Source: Microbacterium sp. JZ31
GTDB taxonomy: Bacteria > Actinomycetota > Actinomycetes > Actinomycetales > Microbacteriaceae
Length of the DNA stretch: 64,000 bases
NCBI RefSeq assembly: GCF_016805985.1
Contig: NZ_CP017661.1
Location: 2,418,001 to 2,482,000, forward strand
Direction: 5' to 3'
Shown here: positions 59,447-64,000 of the stretch, piece by piece
How positions within the stretch are numbered: the first letter of the stretch is position 1
Layout of the letters: every line of letters starts with the position of its first letter
Made by a program: the position numbers and the translations under genes
The notes under the pieces: model-generated
The model's database searches: none
What the model was told of the DNA's origin: nothing
What the model saw: only the letters and a program-made list of their open reading frames with translations

Positions 59447-60214
59447 ATGACTCCGCCCCATCGACGCGAGACATCCGCCTCCGAGCAGGCGACCGCCGTT
59501 ACCGATCCGAGCGCCGACGCGCTCGTGCTCGAGCACCTCGAACTCGCGCGGGCCGTGGCCCGGCGCTTCTTCCGCCGCCACAGCTCGCGAGACGAGGATC
59601 TCGTGCAGGTGGCGTACGTCGGGCTGGTGAAGGCCTCACGCCGGTTCGATCCCGTGCGGGGGCACGAGTTCGCCGCGTTCGCCGTGCCGACCATCACCGG
59701 CGAGATCAAGCGCCATCTGCGCGACTCGGCCTGGTTCGTCCGCCCACCCCGCCGGGTGCAGGAGCTGCGGGCGCGGATCTCGGAGGCCGGGCCGCGCCTG
59801 GCGCAGACCTTCGGCAGGGAGCCCACGGCCTCGGAGCTGGTCGACGACCTGGGCGAGCCCATGGCGGAGGTGCGCGAGGCCCTCGCATGCGGCGACCACA
59901 TGCAGCCCGCGTCGCTCGACAGCCCGGTCGGCGCCGATCGCGACGCGACAATGGGGCAGATGCTGCCCGCGCAGGGCGACGATCTCGATCGCGCGGAATC
60001 CGCCGTCGTGGTCACGGCGGCGCTGCGCGCCCTGTCGCCGCGTGATCGTCGGGTCGTCATGCTGCGCTTCTTCGAGGATCGCACGCAGAGCGACATCGCG
60101 GGAGAGCTCGGCGTCACGCAGATGCAGGTGTCCCGCATCCTCACGCGCACCCTCGCCGCGCTGCGCGACCACATCCAGAACGGGCCGCCGCCCGCGCGCC
60201 GTCGCGTGGCCTGA
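59447..60214 (+). CDS. RNA polymerase sigma factor of the SigB/SigF group
   Basis: A 255-residue group III sigma factor. Region 2 includes LELARAVARRFFRRHSSRDEDLVQVAYVGLVKASRRFDP (core DEDLVQVAYVGLVKA) and FAAFAVPTITGEIKRHLRDSAW; region 3 is FGREPTASELVDDLG; region 4 is LSPRDRRVVMLRFFEDRTQSDIA and GVTQMQVSRILTRTL. These match SigF/SigB general stress and sporulation-type factors. No anti-sigma or antagonist gene is adjacent. It lies inside a glycosyltransferase cluster, so stress control of surface glycans is possible. Confidence 0.9.
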   Translation: MTPPHRRETSASEQATAVTDPSADALVLEHLELARAVARRFFRRHSSRDEDLVQVAYVGLVKASRRFDPVRGHEFAAFAVPTITGEIKRHLRDSAWFVRPPRRVQELRARISEAGPRLAQTFGREPTASELVDDLGEPMAEVREALACGDHMQPASLDSPVGADRDATMGQMLPAQGDDLDRAESAVVVTAALRALSPRDRRVVMLRFFEDRTQSDIAGELGVTQMQVSRILTRTLAALRDHIQNGPPPARRRVA

Positions 60215-60223
60215 GACGCAGCG

Positions 60224-61204
60224 CTACCGCGTCACGCGGCCTGCGGCCTGCAGCACGTCGTCCACCGTGACCGCGAGCAGCGCGGGATCGGGATCGGCCG
60301 CGAACGTCTCGCCCCGGCGCACGCGCGCGTCGGTCAGCACGATGTGCGGCCCCGCGGGCGGCCCCCAGTGCTCGGGCGCGGCTGGGCCGAACAGCACGAC
60401 GGACGGCGTGCTGTAGGCCGACGCGAGGTGCGCGGCGCCGGTGTCGGCCGAGATCACGAGGCGGGCGTGCTGAATCGCGCCGGCGAACCGGCCGAGGTCG
60501 AGCCGCCCGGCGAGCACGGCGTCGTCGTCCAGTCCGGCGCGTCGCGCCACCTCGAGGGCGCGCTCGCGCTCCTTGGGCCCTCCCGTGAAGACCACGCGAT
60601 GCCCGTCGTCCGCGAGCGTCCGGGCCACGGCCGCGAAGCGCGCGACGGGCCACAGCCGGGACCCGTACGCGGCACCGACATGCAGCACGGTCGGACCGTC
60701 GAGCCCGGGGGCCGTGGGTGCCGGGGCCAGGCCCACCTCGTCCGGATCGGCGGCGACGCCGTACGCCCCCACGAGCCGCACCCAGCGCTGCCGCTCGTGC
60801 ACGTCGGCGCGCCACGCAGGGGGCGGCTGCTCGGCGTGCGTGTCGGCACCCGCGGGTCCGTCGAGCTCCTCCACGCGATGCACCATGCTCACGCGGGCGC
60901 CGAGGGCGTCGACGAGTCCCCGGCTCTCCGGGCCGCTGCCGTGCAGGTTCACCGCGATGTCGATCCGTCCCCGCTCGAGGGGCAGCGGATCGTCGAGCCC
61001 GGGTGTGGGCAGCAGCGCGTCCACGCCGTCGATCAGGTCGACCACGGGCTCCAGCCACGCGGGCACGGCGAGCACCAGCCTGTGCCGCGGAAACGCGCGC
61101 CGGAGCCCGCGAATCGCCGGCACCGCGACGAGCAGGTCCCCCAGCTTCAGCGCCCGCAGCGCGAGCAGCTCGGGACGTCTGTCGGGGCAGCCCAGCTCCT
61201 GCAT
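60224..61204 (-). CDS. Family 9 glycosyltransferase (heptosyltransferase-like)
   Basis: A 326-residue GT-B enzyme. The N-terminus LLALRALKLGDLLVAVPAIRGLRRAFP is the GT9 start (core KLGDLLVAVPAIRGL), VLHVGAAYGSRLWP and VVFTGGPKERE are the donor loop, and ISADTGAAHLASAYSTPSVVLFGP the C-terminal signature. In Gram-negatives GT9 transfers ADP-heptose to LPS; in an actinobacterium without LPS it must act on another glycan. It is divergent from the GmhB-like gene. ATG 61204 starts the conserved part. Confidence 0.85.
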   Translation of the reverse strand: MQELGCPDRRPELLALRALKLGDLLVAVPAIRGLRRAFPRHRLVLAVPAWLEPVVDLIDGVDALLPTPGLDDPLPLERGRIDIAVNLHGSGPESRGLVDALGARVSMVHRVEELDGPAGADTHAEQPPPAWRADVHERQRWVRLVGAYGVAADPDEVGLAPAPTAPGLDGPTVLHVGAAYGSRLWPVARFAAVARTLADDGHRVVFTGGPKERERALEVARRAGLDDDAVLAGRLDLGRFAGAIQHARLVISADTGAAHLASAYSTPSVVLFGPAAPEHWGPPAGPHIVLTDARVRRGETFAADPDPALLAVTVDDVLQAAGRVTR

Positions 61205-61289
61205 GGCCCCAGCATCGCAGGAGCGCTTCGCCGCGCACGAGTCGGAGAAGAGACGTTTGCCGCCGCGGAGAAGTGGGAAGTGCTCGGGT

Positions 61290-61862
61290 ATGGCCATCGA
61301 CCGCGTCTTCGCCCCGCGACCTCGCGCTGTGCTGTTCGACCGCGACGGCACCCTCGTGGAGGACGTGCCCTACAACGGCGACCCGGCGCTCGTGCGGCCG
61401 ATGCCGGCCGCGGCGGCCGCGATCGCCCGCGCCCGCGCCGCCGGCGCCCGGATCGGCGTCGTGTCGAATCAGTCGGGCGTCGCGCGCGGTCTGATCACCG
61501 AGGGCCAGGTCGAGGCCGTGAACGCCCGCGTGGACGAGCTGCTCGGCCCCTTCGACGTGTGGTGCTGGTGCCCGCACGGACCGGACGACGGCTGCGCGTG
61601 CCGGAAGCCCCGGCCGGGTCTCGTGGTCGAGGCGTGCCGTCGCCTGGGGGTGGATCCCGCCGACGCTGTCGTGATCGGCGACATCGCGGCCGACATGGGT
61701 GCGGCCAGGGCCGCGGGAGCGCGCGCCGTGCTCGTGCCCACGCCCGTGACGCTGCGCGAGGAGATCGAGGCGGCCGGCGAGGTGGCCGCCGACCTCGACG
61801 CCGCGGTGGGCATCGCCCTCATGGCACCGGCCGCATCGGCGACCGGCGGGAGCGGCGGATGA
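61290..61862 (+). CDS. HAD-IIIA phosphatase, GmhB-like (heptose bisphosphate phosphatase type)
   Basis: A 190-residue HAD phosphatase. Motif I is LFDRDGTLVEDVPYNGDP (Asp nucleophile and Asp acid), motif II VSNQSGVARG, the zinc loop CWCPHGPDDGCACRKP and motif IV IGDIAADMGAA. The Cys-His-Cys-Cys zinc loop and the YNGDP element are those of D-glycero-D-manno-heptose 1,7-bisphosphate phosphatase. It overlaps the next glycosyltransferase start (ATGA). Together with two GT9 genes it hints at a heptose-containing glycan. Confidence 0.87.
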   Translation: MAIDRVFAPRPRAVLFDRDGTLVEDVPYNGDPALVRPMPAAAAAIARARAAGARIGVVSNQSGVARGLITEGQVEAVNARVDELLGPFDVWCWCPHGPDDGCACRKPRPGLVVEACRRLGVDPADAVVIGDIAADMGAARAAGARAVLVPTPVTLREEIEAAGEVAADLDAAVGIALMAPAASATGGSGG

Positions 61863-62935
61863 CGCGCCGGGCGCTCGTGGCGCGGCTCGACAGCCTCGGC
61901 GACGTGCTGCTCGCGGGACCCGCCGTGCGGGCCGTCGCGGCGGCGCCGGACGTCGACGAGGTCTGGATGCTCTGCAGCGCGATCGGCGCGGAGGCGGCGC
62001 GCCACCTGCCCGGTGTCGATCGCGTGCTCGAGTGGGACTGCCCGTGGATCACCGCGACGGCGCCGAGCGCGACGCGCGAGCGGATGCGCGACCTCGACCG
62101 GCTGCTGGCCGAGGCGCGGCCGGACGTCGCCGTGATCCTGACGTCGTTCCACCAGTCGCCGCTGCCGCTGGCGCTGCAGCTGCGGCTGGCGGACGTGCCG
62201 CGCATCGTCGGCGCGTCGGTCGACTTCGCCGGATCGCTGCTGGACGTCCGGCTGCGTCCCGGCGAGGACTTCTCCGAGGACCTGCCGGAGCCCGAGCGCG
62301 CCCTCGCGATCGCCGGCGCCGGCGGCTTCGCGCTGCCGGACGGCGACGCGGGCGAGCTCCGGCTGACCTCGGCCGCCCCTCCCCCGGCCGAGGTCGCGCA
62401 CATCCGCGATCTCGTCGTGGTGCACCCCGGCGCGTCGGCGTCCGCTCGTCGCTGGCCCGCCGAGCGTCATCGCGAGGCGGTGCGGCTGCTGCACGAGCGG
62501 GGCTGGCAGGTCGCCGTCACGGGTGGCCCGGACGAGCGCGAGCTCACCGCCTACGTCGCGGGCGACATGGCGCTCGATCTGGGCGGCGACACGTCGCTCT
62601 CCGCGCTGGCCGGTCTTCTCGGCCACGCGCGCGTCGTGGTCACCGGGAACACGGGTCCCGCGCATGTGGCCGCCGCCGTGGGCACGCCCGTGGTGAGCCT
62701 GTTCTCGCCCGTCGTGCCGGCGGCACGGTGGGCGCCGTACGGCGTGCCGCACGTGCTGCTGGGCGACCAGGAGGCGGCCTGCCGCGGCACCCGCGCCCGC
62801 GACTGCCCGGTGGCGGGTCATCCGTGTCTGACGTCGGTGGCAGCGAGCGATGTCGTGGCGGCGTGCGAACGCCTGGCCGGTGCTCCCGCCGACGGCGTGG
62901 CGGATCGGCGACGAGCGGCGGAGGTGCCGGCGTGA
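61859..62935 (+). CDS. Family 9 glycosyltransferase (heptosyltransferase-like), second copy
   Basis: A 358-residue GT-B enzyme. The start RALVARLDSLGDVLLAGPAVRAVA is the GT9 signature (core RLDSLGDVLLAGPAVRA); VVVHPGASASARRWP and VVVTGNTGPAHVAAAVGTPVVSLFSPV are the donor-binding part. Its C-terminal region carries several Cys (RARDCPVAGHPCL), as in many heptosyltransferases. It is coupled to the GmhB-like gene upstream and to the next transferase downstream (GTGA overlap). Confidence 0.87.
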   Translation: MTRRALVARLDSLGDVLLAGPAVRAVAAAPDVDEVWMLCSAIGAEAARHLPGVDRVLEWDCPWITATAPSATRERMRDLDRLLAEARPDVAVILTSFHQSPLPLALQLRLADVPRIVGASVDFAGSLLDVRLRPGEDFSEDLPEPERALAIAGAGGFALPDGDAGELRLTSAAPPPAEVAHIRDLVVVHPGASASARRWPAERHREAVRLLHERGWQVAVTGGPDERELTAYVAGDMALDLGGDTSLSALAGLLGHARVVVTGNTGPAHVAAAVGTPVVSLFSPVVPAARWAPYGVPHVLLGDQEAACRGTRARDCPVAGHPCLTSVAASDVVAACERLAGAPADGVADRRRAAEVPA

Positions 62936-63954
62936 GGGTTCTGGTCTGGCACGTGCACGGCGGCTACGCGGACGCCTTCCTGCGCGGCGCGCACGAGTAC
63001 CTCGTGCCCCGCGACGACGAGCGCGGATGGCACGGGCTCGCCGGTCGGGACTGGCCGCAGGCTCGCGAGGTGCCGGTGGAAGAGCTCCGCGAGACGGAGT
63101 TCGACATCGTCGTGCTGCAGCGCACGGAGGAGTGGGACGCCGTCCGCGAGCTCACCGGGCGAGAGCCCGGGCGGGACGTGGCGGCCCTGTTCCTCGAGCA
63201 CAACACGCCGAAGCCCGATGCGACCGGCACGGTGCATCCGCTCGCCGACGCGGGCATCCCGATCGTGCACGTGACGCACTTCAATCGCCTGTTCTGGGAC
63301 ACCGGCCGCGCGCGGACGCTCGTCGTCGAGCACGGCGTGCCGGATCCCGGTCCCCTCTACACGGGCGAGCTGGCGCGCGCGGCCGCGGTGATCAACGAGC
63401 CCGTCCGCCGCTGGCGCGTCACCGGGACCGACCTGCTCCCCCGCCTGTCCGCGGCCGCGCCGCTGGATGTCTTCGGGATGGGCGGGGAGTCGCTGCCCGC
63501 CGCGCTCGCGGCGAGCGCGGCCCCGGGCAGGGCGCCCGCGGTGGAGCCCGCGGGGGATCTCCCGCCGCACCGGCTGCATGCCGAGCTCGCCCGCCGCCGG
63601 GTCTACGTGCACCCGTTCCGGTGGACGTCGCTCGGTCTCGCCCTGCTGGAGGCCATGCACCTCGGGATGCCCGTCGTCGCGCTCGCCACGACGGAGGCGC
63701 CCGCGGCCGTACCGCCCGAGGCGGGGCTCGTCTCGAACGACCTCGACCGGCTCGAGCGGGCGATCGCGACCTACGTCGCCGATCCCGCCCTCGCCGCCGA
63801 GCACGGGCGCGCCGCGCGCCGCCACGCGCTCGCGCATCACGGACTGCCGGCGTTCCTGCGCCGCTGGGACGACGTCCTCGCCGACGTCGTCGCGCACCAT
63901 CCGCGCCGCACGGGCGTCACCACCTCCCCCCATGCCGGAAGGAGCATGCGATGA
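62932..63954 (+). CDS. GT-B glycosyltransferase (group 1-like)
   Basis: A 340-residue protein with a GT-B-like layout. VLVWHVHGGYADAFLRG starts the N-terminal domain, and RRVYVHPFRWTSLGLALLEAMHLGMPVVALATTEAP is the E-x7-E type donor region of group 1 transferases (core SLGLALLEAMHLGMPVV). The GTG start overlaps the previous stop and its stop overlaps the next start, so it is part of a tight operon. Donor and acceptor are not known. Confidence 0.8.
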   Translation: MRVLVWHVHGGYADAFLRGAHEYLVPRDDERGWHGLAGRDWPQAREVPVEELRETEFDIVVLQRTEEWDAVRELTGREPGRDVAALFLEHNTPKPDATGTVHPLADAGIPIVHVTHFNRLFWDTGRARTLVVEHGVPDPGPLYTGELARAAAVINEPVRRWRVTGTDLLPRLSAAAPLDVFGMGGESLPAALAASAAPGRAPAVEPAGDLPPHRLHAELARRRVYVHPFRWTSLGLALLEAMHLGMPVVALATTEAPAAVPPEAGLVSNDLDRLERAIATYVADPALAAEHGRAARRHALAHHGLPAFLRRWDDVLADVVAHHPRRTGVTTSPHAGRSMR

Positions 63955-64000
63955 GGATCTCGATGGTCTCCGAACACGCCAGCCCGCTCGCGACGCTGGG
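63951..64000 (+). CDS. Glycosyltransferase family 4 (N-terminus only, runs off the window)
   Basis: Only 16 codons are visible (MRISMVSEHASPLATL). This start is characteristic of GT4 (D-inositol-3-phosphate glycosyltransferase-like) proteins, in which SEHASPLA is part of the donor loop. The ATG overlaps the previous stop and has a GGAAGGAG ribosome site 6 nt upstream. The rest lies to the right of the window. Confidence 0.7.
   Translation, partial: MRISMVSEHASPLATL

Overview
The window is chromosomal DNA from a high-GC Gram-positive actinobacterium, most likely a member of the Microbacteriaceae close to Microbacterium. The sequence evidence is uniformly very high GC with GTG starts, a fused multifunctional 2-oxoglutarate enzyme (Kgd type), a class Ib ribonucleotide reductase cluster (nrdHIEF), a SigH-type sigma factor paired with a zinc anti-sigma factor next to aroA, an actinobacterial rRNA operon without spacer tRNAs, and short palindromic repeats built on GTTGAGCGAG. 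There is no prophage, CRISPR array, integron or IS element that I can support.

Layout. 1-5779: end of an MFS transporter, an amidohydrolase, a TetR repressor divergent from an agmatine deiminase-like gene plus amidase, with a perfect operator palindrome between them. 5790-6326: an array of 90-bp tandem repeats and a strong terminator. 6351-12110: a four-gene operon for putrescine/GABA use (GABA aminotransferase, putrescine oxidase, APC permease, aldehyde dehydrogenase) with a readable promoter and an inverted repeat over its -35. 12204-21740: MFS exporter, DapA-family lyase, thiamine-binding protein, GT87-like membrane protein, a frameshifted nnrD, an OYE-family reductase, two CorC-like CBS proteins and a terpene-cyclase-fold protein. 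21801-27378: flotillin-like protein and kgd. 27414-33827: rhomboid protease framed by related hairpins, an ABC importer operon, and an Eis-like acetyltransferase. 33914-38889: RsrA-SigH, aroA, rsgA, bcp-type peroxiredoxin and an MBL hydrolase. 38925-42158: stress and metal genes (PPOX-like protein, CmtR-type sensor with a CDF transporter, a frameshifted DUF305 protein, DUF421). 42207-46449: the nrd operon with tandem NrdR boxes and a cluster of DnaA-box-like sites. 46579-52378: MFS, hydrolase, acyl-CoA dehydrogenase, CsoR-type repressor, DUF445, YbaK-type deacylase. 52440-57931: rRNA operon on the minus strand. 58271-64000: DUF2795 protein, glycosyltransferases, an SigF/SigB-type sigma factor and a GmhB-like HAD phosphatase, which look like the start of a surface-glycan locus that continues off the right edge.

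Two points cut across the window. First, about sixteen genes have a TANNNT hexamer only 5-8 nt upstream of the start codon, which predicts leaderless mRNAs. Second, two conserved genes (nnrD and the DUF305 gene) are broken by a one-base deficit in a run of four C/G, which looks more like a homopolymer error in the assembly than like real pseudogenes.
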